Shown here piece by piece: positions 34,533 to 42,867 of a stretch of DNA of 64,000 bases. Source of the DNA: Klenkia brasiliensis (lineage in GTDB: Bacteria; Actinomycetota; Actinomycetes; Mycobacteriales; Geodermatophilaceae). Positions within the stretch are counted from its first letter, which is position 1; each line of letters begins with the position of its first letter. Below the pieces are notes generated by a model. That model was given only the letters and a program-made list of their open reading frames with translations, made no database searches and was not told the origin of the DNA. Position numbers and translations under genes: made by a program. The stretch is taken from contig NZ_FNCF01000002.1 of NCBI RefSeq assembly GCF_900100695.1, positions 1-64,000 on the forward strand. The letters run 5' to 3'.

Positions 34533-35393
34533 GTGATCAGCACCGAGAACATCGACCGCGTCATCGGCAGCGACGTCTACGACGCCGAGGGCGACAAGAT
34601 CGGCAGTGCCACCGAGGTCTACCTGGACGACCAGTCCGGCCGGCCCGAGTGGGTCACCGTCAGCACCGGCCTGTTCGGCACCCGGTCCACCTTCGTCCCG
34701 CTGCGCGACGCCGACCTCACCGGCGACGGCGTGCGCGTCCCCGTCAGCAAGGCCGCGGTCAAGGACGCCCCGAAGGTGGACGCCGACCAGCACCTCTCCC
34801 CGCAGGAGGAGCAGGAGCTCTACCGCTACTACGGCCTGGGCACCACGGGCGGCACCACGGGCGGCGGCACCGGCGACGGCCTGGACGACCGCGGCACCCG
34901 GGTGGCCGGCGAGGCCCGGCTCGGCGACGACCTCGACGACCGCGGCCAGCACGCCCCCCGCCGCAGCGAGGACGGCGCCCAGGGCCGGGACACCTCCGGG
35001 CCCACCACGGACGACGCGATGACCCGCTCGGAGGAGCGGCTGCAGGTGGGCACCGAGACGGCCGAGGTCGGCCGCGCCCGGCTGCGCAAGCACGTGGTCA
35101 CCGAGAACGTGACGACGACGGTGCCGGTCACCCACGAGGAGGTCCGCGTCGAGCGCGAGCCGATCACCGAGGCCAACCGCGGCGCCGCCCTCGACGGGCC
35201 GGACCTGTCCGAGGAGGAGCACGAGGTCGTCCTGCACGCCGAGCAGCCGGTGGTGCAGAAGGAGACCGTGCCGGTCGAGCGCGTGCGGCTGGGCACCGAG
35301 ACGGTCACCGACCAGACCCAGGTCAGCGAGCAGGTCGCGCACGAGGAGATCGAGCAGGTCGAGGGCGGCACCGGCCGCGGCACCACCCGGTGA
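34533..35393 (+). CDS. PRC-barrel and DUF2382 domain protein
   Basis: A 286-residue, hydrophilic, acidic protein. Residues 1-85 form a PRC-barrel-like domain (RVIGSDVYDAEGDKIGSATEVYLDD). A Gly/Thr-rich and Asp-rich linker follows. Residues about 170-280 form the DUF2382 (YsnF/AvaK-type) domain (SEERLQVGTETAEVGRARLRKHVVTE). These proteins are linked with general stress in many bacteria; the molecular role is unknown. The GTG at 34533 has AGGAG about 8 bp upstream. A small gene follows 100 bp later, perhaps in the same stress unit. Confidence 0.86.
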   Translation: MISTENIDRVIGSDVYDAEGDKIGSATEVYLDDQSGRPEWVTVSTGLFGTRSTFVPLRDADLTGDGVRVPVSKAAVKDAPKVDADQHLSPQEEQELYRYYGLGTTGGTTGGGTGDGLDDRGTRVAGEARLGDDLDDRGQHAPRRSEDGAQGRDTSGPTTDDAMTRSEERLQVGTETAEVGRARLRKHVVTENVTTTVPVTHEEVRVEREPITEANRGAALDGPDLSEEEHEVVLHAEQPVVQKETVPVERVRLGTETVTDQTQVSEQVAHEEIEQVEGGTGRGTTR

Positions 35394-35493
35394 GCCCCTG
35401 GGCCGCCCGCCCGTGCACCGGGCGGGCGGCCCCACTGGTTGGCACCGGCCCGCTCGGGGCACCCCAGGACCCCGACCGCATGGAGGAGACCCC

Positions 35494-35679
35494 GTGACGC
35501 ACAGCCAGGACCCCCGCACCCCCGACGCCACCGACGACCTGCTGACCGGACGGCACCGGGACGCCGCGGGGCGCGAGCACGACCTCGTCACCGAGGCCAC
35601 CGCCGAGGCGGCCGCCGGGACCACCGGCCGCACGCCCACCGAGGAGGACCGCGGCACCGGGGTCGTCACCGACCGCTGA
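35494..35679 (+). CDS. small hydrophilic hypothetical protein
   Basis: A 61-residue, acidic, likely disordered protein (DATDDLLTGRHRDAAGREH in the middle; Thr/Asp/Glu-rich end). The GTG at 35494 has a strong GGAGGAG 5 bp upstream, which argues that it is translated. No family is recognised. It follows the DUF2382 gene on the same strand and is closed by a perfect hairpin at 35688-35714. Confidence 0.6.
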   Translation: MTHSQDPRTPDATDDLLTGRHRDAAGREHDLVTEATAEAAAGTTGRTPTEEDRGTGVVTDR

Positions 35680-35687
35680 CGCCCCGC

Positions 35688-35714
35688 AGGGGGTGGCACT
35701 GAGTGCCACCCCCT
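35688..35714 (+). terminator. perfect 12-bp hairpin between small gene and mftD
   Basis: AGGGGGTGGCAC (35688-35699) and GTGCCACCCCCT (35703-35714) are perfect complements around the 3-nt loop TGA. It begins 9 bp after the small-gene stop and ends 45 bp before mftD. There is no T-run, so it is either a GC-type terminator or an operator for mftD. Confidence 0.55.
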
Positions 35715-35758
35715 GGCATGCTGTGGCGCACAGCACAGCCGTCGTCGAGGAGGACGCC

Positions 35759-36955
35759 ATGGCCAACCCCTGGTTCGAGACCGTCGCGGAGGCGCAACGG
35801 CGAGCCAAGCGTCGGCTCCCGGCCTCGGTCTACGGCGCCCTCATCGCCGGCTCCGAGCGCGGCCTGACCGTGGAGGACAACACCCGCGCCTACGGCGAGC
35901 TCGGGTTCGCCCCGCACGTGGCCGGTCTGCAGGGCGAGCGCGACCTGTCCGCCACCGTGATGGGCCAGCCCCTGTCGATGCCGGTGATGATCTCCCCGAC
36001 CGGTGTGCAGGCGGTGCACCCGGACGGCGAGGTCGCCGTCGCCCGCGCCGCCGCCGCCCGCGGCATCACGATGGGGCTGAGCTCCTTCGCGTCCAAGCCG
36101 GTGGAGGAGGTCGCCGCGGCCAGCCCGCAGACGTTCTTCCAGATGTACTGGGTCGGCTCGCGCGACGTGCTGGTGCAGCGCATGGAGCGCGCCCGCGCCG
36201 CCGGCTGCGTCGGGCTGATCATGACCCTGGACTGGTCGTTCTCCATGGGCCGCGACTGGGGCTCCCCGGCGATCCCGGAGAAGATCGACCTGAGGACCGC
36301 CGTGCGGTTCGCCCCCGAGGTCGCGCTCAAGCCGCAGTGGCTGTGGACCTTCGCGAAGACCGGGAAGATCCCGGACCTCAAGACGCCGAACCTGGCCCCG
36401 CCCGGCGGCGGTGACGCCCCCACCTTCTTCGGCGCCTACGGCGAGTGGATGGGCACCCCGCTGCCCACCTGGGACGACGTCGCCTGGCTGCGCGAGCAGT
36501 GGGGCGGGCCGTTCATGCTGAAGGGCGTCATGCGCGTCGACGACGCCAAGCGCGCCGTCGACGCCGGCGTCACCGCGATCTCGGTGTCCAACCACGGCGG
36601 CAACAACCTCGACGGCACCCCCGCCCCGATCCGGGCGCTGCCGGCGATCGCCAAGGCCGTCGGTGACGAGGTCGAGGTCGTCACCGACGGCGGCATCCGC
36701 CGGGGCTCCGACGTCGTCAAGGCCCTCGCCCTGGGCGCCAAGGCCGCGATGATCGGCCGCGCCTACCTGTGGGGCCTGGCCGCCAACGGGCAGGCCGGCG
36801 TGGAGAACGTGCTGGACATCCTGCGCAGCGGCATCGACTCCGCCGTCCTGGGCCTGGGGCACCGCGACGTGAAGGACCTGCGGCCCGAGGACGTCGTCGT
36901 CCCCGCGGGCTGGCCCCGCGTGCTGGGCACCCCCGACCAGCAGCACGTGGTCTGA
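35759..36955 (+). CDS. mftD: pre-mycofactocin synthase MftD
   Basis: A 398-residue FMN enzyme of the alpha-hydroxy-acid oxidase family. It opens MANPWFETVAEAQRRAKRRLP and carries the MftD-like segments SPTGVQAVHPDGEVAVARAA, DWSFSMGRDWGSP, FGAYGEWMGTPLPTWDDVAWL and SVSNHGGNNLDGTPAPIRAL. The active-site histidine in SNHGGN and the flavin-binding DGGIRRGSDVVKALALGA are intact. MftD oxidatively deaminates the AHDP intermediate during synthesis of the redox cofactor mycofactocin. The ATG at 35759 has GAGGAG 6 bp upstream. None of mftA, mftB, mftC, mftE or mftF is in the window, so this copy stands alone. Confidence 0.88.
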   Translation: MANPWFETVAEAQRRAKRRLPASVYGALIAGSERGLTVEDNTRAYGELGFAPHVAGLQGERDLSATVMGQPLSMPVMISPTGVQAVHPDGEVAVARAAAARGITMGLSSFASKPVEEVAAASPQTFFQMYWVGSRDVLVQRMERARAAGCVGLIMTLDWSFSMGRDWGSPAIPEKIDLRTAVRFAPEVALKPQWLWTFAKTGKIPDLKTPNLAPPGGGDAPTFFGAYGEWMGTPLPTWDDVAWLREQWGGPFMLKGVMRVDDAKRAVDAGVTAISVSNHGGNNLDGTPAPIRALPAIAKAVGDEVEVVTDGGIRRGSDVVKALALGAKAAMIGRAYLWGLAANGQAGVENVLDILRSGIDSAVLGLGHRDVKDLRPEDVVVPAGWPRVLGTPDQQHVV

Positions 36956-36965
36956 CCGGCACCGC

Positions 36966-37514
36966 CTAGCGCAGCAGGTCCGCCCGCCAGTCGGCCTCGG
37001 GGTGCCGGCCACCGCGCCACCACGGGCGGACCAGCTCCAACCGGCTCAGCGCCCCGCCCCGGTCGGCCCACAGCAGTGCCACGTGGTTGCCGACCGGGGG
37101 CGTGCCGTCCAGCGCCAGCTGGGTGGTGGGCGCCTGCGCGTAGAACGCCCGCAGCGCCGCCGTGTCGGCCGGGGGCAGCTCGCCGTCCTCGGAGTACCAG
37201 ACCCGGACGACGTCGGCCTCGGTGGTGATGATCAGCCCGCTCATCGGCAGGCCGAGGTTCTCCCCGGCCCCGTCCCCGACGTCGAAGGTCAGCTGCTCGC
37301 CGACCGACGCCGACCAGGGCAGCAGCTGCTCCATCGCGTGCCGGCGGACCAGCTGCCGGTCCAGGTGCGGGTCGGCGGCGCGCTGCCAGCCGTGCTGCCG
37401 GTGGATCTGCCCGCTGACCACCACCCCGGCGACCAGGGCCTCCTGCACCGCACGCAGCAGCGGCCGCAGCCGGGCCGTCGTCGCCTCCCGGGACACCTCC
37501 ACGGTGGCGATCAT
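36966..37514 (-). CDS. hypothetical protein
   Basis: A 182-residue soluble protein, with no signal peptide or membrane segment. I do not recognise the family. It begins MIATVEVSREATTARLRP, contains GGLIITTEADVV-like strand LIITTEADVVRVWYSEDGE, and ends near WWRGGRHPEADW. It is the last gene of a five-gene minus-strand run headed by a Cys-type leader peptide (39942-40016), 16 bp downstream of the glycosidase-like gene, so it may share that regulation. It converges on mftD with 10 bp between the stops. Confidence 0.6.
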   Translation of the reverse strand: MIATVEVSREATTARLRPLLRAVQEALVAGVVVSGQIHRQHGWQRAADPHLDRQLVRRHAMEQLLPWSASVGEQLTFDVGDGAGENLGLPMSGLIITTEADVVRVWYSEDGELPPADTAALRAFYAQAPTTQLALDGTPPVGNHVALLWADRGGALSRLELVRPWWRGGRHPEADWRADLLR

Positions 37515-37530
37515 GCCTGGCGGACGACGC

Positions 37531-38433
37531 TCAGCCCGGCAGCAGCACCGTGCGCAGCTCGTGCGCGCCGTCGGGACGGGTGATCTCGTAGAACCACCGG
37601 ACGTCGCCGCCGGGCAGCGGCACCGCGTCGGCGTAGCGCAGGCCGCCGTCGGGGCCCTGCAGGTGCGGGCCGCCGGGCAGCGCCGTCCAGCCCGCGCCGT
37701 CGCGCACGGCGATGCCGGTGCGCTCCTCCCAGTTCTCCTCGGCGGTGGCCCGGCCGTCGTAGAGGGCGAACCCGTCGAGCACGGTGGTGAAGCGCACGCC
37801 GCGGGCGTCCCAGCTGCCCGGCGTGCCGGTGAGCGCGGTGCCCTCCCAGGTCCAGGCGACGCCGTCGGCGCTGACCGCGTGCTCGGTGGTCATCCGGTCG
37901 GTGGCGTCGGGGTCGTCCAGCGGGTGCACCGAGGCCCACAGGTGCCACCGCGCGCCGTCGTGCCGCAGGACCGGGTCCTTGACCGCGGACCCGGGCACCG
38001 GGCCGGAGGTGAGCACGGTGCGGGCGGGGGCGTCGGCCAGCTCCTCGGGGGTGGCGGCCTCCAGCAGGTCGACCCGCCAGTGCTTGGTGCCCGGCGTCGC
38101 GCAGCTGACGTAGAGCCGCCACCGGCCGTCGGGGGTGTGCACGAGGGCGGGGCGCTCGAGGGAGTCGCAGGCGAAGGACTCGCGGCGCACCGTGGCCACC
38201 GGGGTGAACCGCACCCCGTCGGCGGACCGGCCGACCACGTTGGCGAACCCGCGGCCCTCGCCGACCGGACGGCGCAGCCGCCAGGCCAGCCACCAGGTGC
38301 CGTCCACGAACTGCGCGCTCGGTCCGCCGGCCCAGGAGCCGGGCCGGGGGTCCTCCGGTGCGGCCACCAGCGCGGCGTCGGCCAGGAAGCGGTCGACGTC
38401 GAGGAGGCGGTCGACGTCCAGCGGCAGCGTCAC
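37531..38433 (-). CDS. five-bladed beta-propeller protein (glycosidase family GH43/GH130-like)
   Basis: A 300-residue soluble protein. Repeated WW/W..Y segments (GTWWLAWRLRRPVG, DGRWRLYVSCATPG, GARWHLWASVHPL, DVRWFYEITRPDG) about 55-60 residues apart look like propeller blades, as in GH43, GH68 and GH130 enzymes. Acidic residues are present in each blade, but I cannot assign the catalytic pair. No signal peptide is seen, so the protein acts in the cytoplasm. The GTG at 38431-38433 overlaps the sulfotransferase stop by 4 bp. Its tie to a sulfotransferase suggests a sulfated or sugar substrate, which is inference. Confidence 0.68.
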   Translation of the reverse strand: MTLPLDVDRLLDVDRFLADAALVAAPEDPRPGSWAGGPSAQFVDGTWWLAWRLRRPVGEGRGFANVVGRSADGVRFTPVATVRRESFACDSLERPALVHTPDGRWRLYVSCATPGTKHWRVDLLEAATPEELADAPARTVLTSGPVPGSAVKDPVLRHDGARWHLWASVHPLDDPDATDRMTTEHAVSADGVAWTWEGTALTGTPGSWDARGVRFTTVLDGFALYDGRATAEENWEERTGIAVRDGAGWTALPGGPHLQGPDGGLRYADAVPLPGGDVRWFYEITRPDGAHELRTVLLPG

Positions 38434-39413
38434 GACCCCGAGTCTGCCTGCCGGGCCGCGGCCCGGCTGGCGTAGTCGCCCCGCCCGGTGTCGGCGCGCC
38501 AGTCGGCGAAGGACTCCCCGGTGACCTCCTCGAGCAGTGCCACGTCGTCGAGCACCCGGGCCTGCACCGCGCGGCGCACCTCGACCGGCAGCGGCGGCCG
38601 CCGCACCGCACCGGCGTGCAGCGCGGCCAGCAGCGGCCGGCTGGCCTGCCGCCAGACCTGCGGCGGCACGTGCGCGCCCGCGGCGGCGCCGGCGCGGGCC
38701 AGCCGGGCCAGCGCCCGGTACCGCGGGGTGTCGGCGACGTAGGGCTTGACGTTCTCGGGCGGGACGGCGCGGGCCACCCCGGTGCGCACCCCGAGGAACT
38801 CGCTCACCCGGTCCAGCGTGCGGGCCTGCTCGGAGACCACCTCGCGGAACCGGAGCACCAGCAGCTGCTCGCGGGGGACGAGGGTCAGCAGGTGCTGCAG
38901 CTGCTCGCCGTAGCGGCCCATCCGGGTGTAGTGCCAGAACGGTGCCCACCCGTCGGCCACCCGCTGGTCCTCCAGCTCCACGGCGCGGCCGAAGTCGGGC
39001 TCGGGCTCCAGGCCGTCGGCGCGCAGGTGCACCCAGTTCGAGATCGCCCGGTCCACCGGGTCGCGCACCACCGCGACCACCTTGACGTCGGGGACGTCGG
39101 CGACCAGCCGGCGCTGGGCGGCCCGGTCGTAGAGGTAGAACGGCGTGCTCTCCCCGCGCACCGCGTCGGCCGGCGCCCGGTCGAACAGGGCCAGGTAGCG
39201 GTCCCGACGCCAGACCCACTCCTGCGCGCTGTGCGCGTCACCGGGGCCCCGCTGGGTGCGGGCCGGTGGCGGGCGCCCGTCGCAGAGGTAGAACTTCGGC
39301 TCCTTGACCGGCGACAGGTACAGCTGCGGGTGGGTGGCCAGCGCGGCGTGCAGCGCCGTCGTCCCCGCCTTGGGTGCGCCGGCCAGGACGAACTGCGGCA
39401 GCCGTTCGGTCAT
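38430..39413 (-). CDS. sulfotransferase (PAPS-dependent)
   Basis: A 327-residue cytoplasmic sulfotransferase. The 5'-phosphosulfate loop is FVLAGAPKAGTTALHAAL (residues about 8-25) and the 3'-phosphate site is VVAVVRDPVDRAISNWVH. These enzymes move sulfate from PAPS to a hydroxyl or amine of a carbohydrate, lipid or small molecule; the acceptor is unknown. The ATG at 39411-39413 overlaps the winged-helix gene stop by 4 bp, and its own stop overlaps the propeller gene. The operon is headed by a Cys-type leader peptide, consistent with tying PAPS use to sulfur supply. Confidence 0.9.
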   Translation of the reverse strand: MTERLPQFVLAGAPKAGTTALHAALATHPQLYLSPVKEPKFYLCDGRPPPARTQRGPGDAHSAQEWVWRRDRYLALFDRAPADAVRGESTPFYLYDRAAQRRLVADVPDVKVVAVVRDPVDRAISNWVHLRADGLEPEPDFGRAVELEDQRVADGWAPFWHYTRMGRYGEQLQHLLTLVPREQLLVLRFREVVSEQARTLDRVSEFLGVRTGVARAVPPENVKPYVADTPRYRALARLARAGAAAGAHVPPQVWRQASRPLLAALHAGAVRRPPLPVEVRRAVQARVLDDVALLEEVTGESFADWRADTGRGDYASRAAARQADSGS

Positions 39414-39895
39414 GCGGGGTCCAATCGGTAACCGCGGCCACGGACGGTGACCAGCTGGTGCGCGGCGCTGCCGAGCTTGGCCCGCAGCCGGGCCACGTGC
39501 ACGTCGACGGATCGGACGCCGGTGGTCGTGCCCGCGCCCCACACCGACGCGAGCAGGGCGGCGCGGGCGACCACCCGGCCGTCGGCCGCGGCCAGGGCGG
39601 CCAGCAGCTCGAACTCCCGCACGGTCAGGGACAGCCGGCGCCCGGCCACCGTGGCGACGTGCGCGGCGGGCCGGACGACGAGCGGGCCCAGCTCGTGGAC
39701 GTCGTCGACCGGGGCGGGCGGGGCGGCGGGTGCGAGCAGCGCGGCGAGCGGAGCCAGCTGCTCGGGCGTGGGCGGCAGCAACCGGCCGTCCTCGGTGAGC
39801 ACCAGCAGCGCGACCGGCGCCGAGCCGGGCGGTGCGGGCAGCGCACGCAGGTGGGGCGACGGAGCCGGCAGGGGGAGGGACAGAGCAGCGGACAT
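39410..39895 (-). CDS. winged-helix (OmpR/PhoB-type) regulator without receiver domain
   Basis: A 161-residue protein. Residues 1-70 are low-complexity with a short possible sensor part (PVALLVLTEDGRLLPPTPEQL). Residues 72-158 are a complete OmpR-type DNA-binding domain (LSLTVREFELLAALAAADGRVVARAALLASVWG.. VRSVDVHVARLRAKLG.. LVTVRGRGYRLD). There is no phosphorylatable receiver. It is the first full gene after the leader peptide at 39942-40016, 46 bp away, and overlaps the sulfotransferase gene by 4 bp. It may regulate sulfur genes in this region (inference). Confidence 0.82.
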   Translation of the reverse strand: MSAALSLPLPAPSPHLRALPAPPGSAPVALLVLTEDGRLLPPTPEQLAPLAALLAPAAPPAPVDDVHELGPLVVRPAAHVATVAGRRLSLTVREFELLAALAAADGRVVARAALLASVWGAGTTTGVRSVDVHVARLRAKLGSAAHQLVTVRGRGYRLDPA

Positions 39896-39941
39896 GCGGG
39901 TCTCCAGCAGCGGAGGAGGGTCGGGGGACGGCGGTGGCGCG

Positions 39942-40016
39942 TCAGGGCCGACAGCTGCTGGAGCCCACCCGGGCGAGGTCGACGTGCAGACGCCGGCTCA
40001 GGGTCGGGTGGCTCAC
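39942..40016 (-). CDS. Cys-type leader peptide upstream of winged-helix/sulfotransferase operon
   Basis: A 24-codon reading frame from GTG (40014-40016) to TGA (39942-39944). It encodes a peptide with RRLHVDLARVGSSSC followed by Arg-Pro and stop. Short peptides with the pattern RR-x-HVDL-x-R-x-x-S-x-x-C occur upstream of sulfur-assimilation genes in actinobacteria and are thought to sense Cys-tRNA supply by attenuation. Two more of this type are in the window (51052-51159 and 51397-51474). It ends 46 bp before the winged-helix gene. Confidence 0.68.
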   Translation of the reverse strand: MSHPTLSRRLHVDLARVGSSSCRP

Positions 40017-40093
40017 GGCGCATTCCTACCATCCCCACCGGTTCACTGGGGAATGGCCGCGGGTGATCCCGACCGCTTTCCCTACCAGTCTGG

Positions 40094-40123
40094 TGGACAT
40101 TGCCGGGCGGCCCGGGCTACCGT
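40094..40123 (+). promoter_or_regulatory. promoter of SAM-IV riboswitch 1
   Basis: A -35-like TGGACA (40094-40099) and a -10-like TACCGT (40118-40123) are 18 bp apart. Transcription would begin near 40130, exactly at the first base of the riboswitch P1 stem. Confidence 0.5.
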
Positions 40124-40130
40124 CGGGGTC

Positions 40131-40240
40131 GGTCATGAGCGGCAGCGGCAAGCCCTGGCTCGCTGTCCGGCAACCCTCCTCCGCGGCGGGGTGCCCCAGG
40201 TGATGACCCGGCGAGCCGCGCCCGCGGCCCGCAAGCGCGG
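40131..40240 (+). promoter_or_regulatory. SAM-IV riboswitch 1, upstream of two LLM monooxygenases
   Basis: The P1 stem GGTCAT (40131-40136) pairs with ATGACC (40203-40208). Between them are the conserved SAM-IV segments: AAGCCCTGGCTCGC, CCGGCAACCC, and GGGGTGCCCCAGGTGATGA. The 3' part GCAAGCGCGG (40231-40240) recurs in the other two copies of this window. SAM-IV RNAs bind S-adenosylmethionine and lower expression when SAM is plentiful. The next gene starts 57 bp further on, and the region between 39896 and 40297 holds only this element and the minus-strand leader peptide. Confidence 0.88.
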
Positions 40241-40297
40241 TACCCGGTCGGCGGCGCCGACCCGGAGCTCGTACCGCCGAGCCGCCCGGAGGAGCAC

Positions 40298-41488
40298 GTG
40301 CCCCACCCCCCGATCCACCTCGTCGCCGCCCTCGACGGCGCCGGCTGGCACCCCGCCGCCTGGCGCGAACCCGGCGCCCGGCCGGCCGAGCTGCTGACCG
40401 CCGGCTACTGGACCGACCTGGTGCAGGAGGCCGAGCGCGGCCTGCTGGACGCGGTCACCCTCGAGGACGCCTTCGCCCTGCAGTCCGACGACCCCTTCGT
40501 CGCCGACGACCGCACCGACCGGGTCCGCGGCCGGCTGGACGCGGTGCTCGTGGCCTCCCGGGTCGCGCCGACCACCCGGCACATCGGCTTCCTGCCGACC
40601 GCCGTGGTCACCCACACCGAGCCCTTCCACCTGTCCAAGGCCATCGCCACGCTGGACTACGTGAGCTCCGGCCGGGCCGGCGTCCGCGTGCAGGTCGCCG
40701 CCCGGCCCGACGTGGCCGCCCACCTCGGCCGCCGTGAGCTGCCGCCGGTCGACCGGGACGCGGTCGCCACCGCACCGGTGGTCGTCGAGCTGTTCGACGA
40801 GGCCGCCGACTACGTCGAGGTCCTGCGCCGGCTCTGGGACAGCTGGGAGGACGACGCGGAGATCCGTGACGCCGCCACCGGACGGTTCGTCGACGTCGAC
40901 AAGCTGCACTACATCGACTTCGAGGGCCGGCACTTCTCCGTCCGCGGGCCCTCGATCACCCCGCGGCCGCCGCAGGGCCAGCCCCTCGTCGCCGCCCTCG
41001 GCCACGCCGAGGTGCCCTGGCGGCTGATCGGGCGCTCGGCCGACCTCGGCTTCGTCACCCCCACCGACGCCGCGGACGCCACCCGCCTGGTCGACGCCGT
41101 CCGCACCGAGCAGGCGGCCGCCGGCCGGGCGGAGGAGACCGTGCACGTGTTCGGCGACCTGCTCGTCGTGCTCGACGACGACGCGTCCGCCGCGGCCGAC
41201 CGGCTGGCCCGGCTCGACGAGGTCGCGGGGGCGCCCCTGCGCAGCGACGCCCGGGTGTTCACCGGCACCCCCGCCCAGCTCGCCGACCTGCTGCTGGAGT
41301 GGCAGCGGGCCGGGCTGACCGGCTTCCGGCTGCGGCCCGCCGTCCTGCCCGACGACCTGGCGCGGATCACCCGCGACCTGGTGCCCGAGCTGCAGCGCCG
41401 CGGCGCCTTCCGCACCGGGTACGAGGCCGCGACCCTGCGCGGGCTGCTCGGCCTGGGCCGCCCCGCCAACCGCTACGCGAACGCCTGA
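40298..41488 (+). CDS. LLM-class flavin-dependent monooxygenase
   Basis: A 396-residue bacterial-luciferase-like TIM-barrel oxygenase that uses reduced FMN from a separate reductase. It opens PHPPIHLVAALDGAGWHPAAW and has HIGFLPTAVVTHTEPFHLSKAIATLDYVSSGR, the strand where family members bind flavin. LLM enzymes related to DszA, SsuD, NtaA and YtmO oxidise C-S, sulfone, sulfonate or amine substrates. Placement under a SAM-IV riboswitch points to sulfur scavenging. The GTG at 40298 follows GGAGGAG closely. The second LLM gene starts 10 bp after the stop. The exact substrate is unknown. Confidence 0.88.
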   Translation: MPHPPIHLVAALDGAGWHPAAWREPGARPAELLTAGYWTDLVQEAERGLLDAVTLEDAFALQSDDPFVADDRTDRVRGRLDAVLVASRVAPTTRHIGFLPTAVVTHTEPFHLSKAIATLDYVSSGRAGVRVQVAARPDVAAHLGRRELPPVDRDAVATAPVVVELFDEAADYVEVLRRLWDSWEDDAEIRDAATGRFVDVDKLHYIDFEGRHFSVRGPSITPRPPQGQPLVAALGHAEVPWRLIGRSADLGFVTPTDAADATRLVDAVRTEQAAAGRAEETVHVFGDLLVVLDDDASAAADRLARLDEVAGAPLRSDARVFTGTPAQLADLLLEWQRAGLTGFRLRPAVLPDDLARITRDLVPELQRRGAFRTGYEAATLRGLLGLGRPANRYANA

Positions 41489-41498
41489 GGAGACCGCC

Positions 41499-42863
41499 GT
41501 GCCCAAGCAGATCCACCTCGCCGCGCACTTCCCCGGCGTCAACAACACCACCGTGTGGAGCGACCCCTCCTCGGGCAGCCACATCGAGTTCGACTCGTTC
41601 CGGGAGTTCGCCCAGATCGCCGAGCGCGGGAAGCTGGACTTCATCTTCCTGGCCGAGGGCCTGCGGCTGCGTGAGCAGAACGACCGCATCTACGACCTCG
41701 ACGTGGTCGGCCGGCCCGACACCTTCACCGTGCTGGCCGCCCTGGCCGCCGTCACCGACCGCATCGGGCTGACCGGCACGATCAACTCCACCTTCAACGA
41801 GCCCTACGAGGTGGCCCGGCAGTTCGCCAGCCTGGACCACCTCTCCGGCGGGCGGGCCGCCTGGAACGTCGTCACCTCCTGGGACGCGTTCACCGGCGAG
41901 AACTTCCGCCGCGGCGGGTTCCTCGCCCAGGGCGACCGGTACGACCGGGCGCGGTCGTTCCTGCAGACCGCCACCGAGCTGTTCGACTCCTGGCGCGGCG
42001 ACGAGGTCGTCGCGGACAAGGACGGCGGCACCTTCCTCGCCGACCCGCACCCGGGGACCTTCGCCCACCGCGACCGCTTCTTCGACATCAGCGGCCAGTT
42101 CGACGTGCCGCGCAGCCCGCAGGGCCGCCCGGTCGTGTTCCAGGCCGGCGACTCGGACGAGGGCCGGGACTTCGCCGCCGCCTCGGCCGACGCGATCTTC
42201 TCCCGGCACAGCACGCTCGAGGCCGGCCAGGCCTTCTACGCCGACGTCAAGGGCCGCCTGCCCCGGTTCGGCCGCGGCCGCGACGAGCTGCTCATCCTGC
42301 CCGCGGCCACCTTCGTGCTCGGCGACACCGAGGAGGAGGCCGCGGAGCTCGCGCAGCAGATCCGGCTGGCCCAGGTCTCGCCCGCGACGGCGATCAAGTT
42401 CCTCGAGCAGCTGTGGAACCGCGACCTGTCCGACCACGACCCCGACGGCCCGCTGCCCTCGGTCGACCCGGTCGTCGGGGAGAACACCATCGCCCGCGGC
42501 CGGGCCAGCGTGCGCATGCACCGCGACCCGGTGGCCACCGCGCAGGAGTGGCGGGCCAAGGCCGAGGCCGAGCACCTCACCACCCGCGAGCTGATCGTCG
42601 AGGTGACCGGCCGGCAGTCCTTCGTGGGCACGCCGCAGACGGTCGCCGACACCATCGACCGGTACGTGCAGGCCGACGCCAGCGACGGGTTCATCCTGGT
42701 CCCGCACATCACCCCGGGCGGGATGGCGCCCTTCGTGGACCGGGTGGTCCCGCTGCTGCAGGAGCGCGGGGTGTTCCGGGCCGACTACGAGGGGACGACG
42801 CTGCGCGACCACCTCGGTCTGCCCCTGCGCGGCGCCGGCGGGGCCTCGGCGGTCGCCTCCTGA
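41499..42863 (+). CDS. LLM monooxygenase of the NtaA/SnaA/DszA(SoxA) group
   Basis: A 454-residue FMNH2-dependent monooxygenase. Family features are KQIHLAAHFPGVNNTTVWSD, EFAQIAERGKLDFIFLAEG, SGGRAAWNVVTSWD, NFRRGGF, and RPVVFQAGDSDEGRDFAA. This length and pattern match NtaA/SnaA/DszA proteins, including B. subtilis YtnJ, which oxidises S-alkyl-N-acetylcysteine compounds. It lies directly after another LLM gene behind a SAM-IV riboswitch, so a role in breaking C-S bonds of organosulfur nutrients is likely (inference). The start is GTG 41499, with GAGGAG 6 bp upstream. Confidence 0.9.
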   Translation: MPKQIHLAAHFPGVNNTTVWSDPSSGSHIEFDSFREFAQIAERGKLDFIFLAEGLRLREQNDRIYDLDVVGRPDTFTVLAALAAVTDRIGLTGTINSTFNEPYEVARQFASLDHLSGGRAAWNVVTSWDAFTGENFRRGGFLAQGDRYDRARSFLQTATELFDSWRGDEVVADKDGGTFLADPHPGTFAHRDRFFDISGQFDVPRSPQGRPVVFQAGDSDEGRDFAAASADAIFSRHSTLEAGQAFYADVKGRLPRFGRGRDELLILPAATFVLGDTEEEAAELAQQIRLAQVSPATAIKFLEQLWNRDLSDHDPDGPLPSVDPVVGENTIARGRASVRMHRDPVATAQEWRAKAEAEHLTTRELIVEVTGRQSFVGTPQTVADTIDRYVQADASDGFILVPHITPGGMAPFVDRVVPLLQERGVFRADYEGTTLRDHLGLPLRGAGGASAVAS

Positions 42864-42867
42864 GCAC

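Noticed and set aside
40131-40240. SAM-I (S-box), cobalamin or T-box element
   Set aside because: The GGCAACC segment is shared with SAM-I, but the flanking AAGCCCCGGCT, GGGGTGCCCCGGGTGA and 3' GCAAG-y-GC-r-G fit SAM-IV; no B12 box or T-box sequence is seen.
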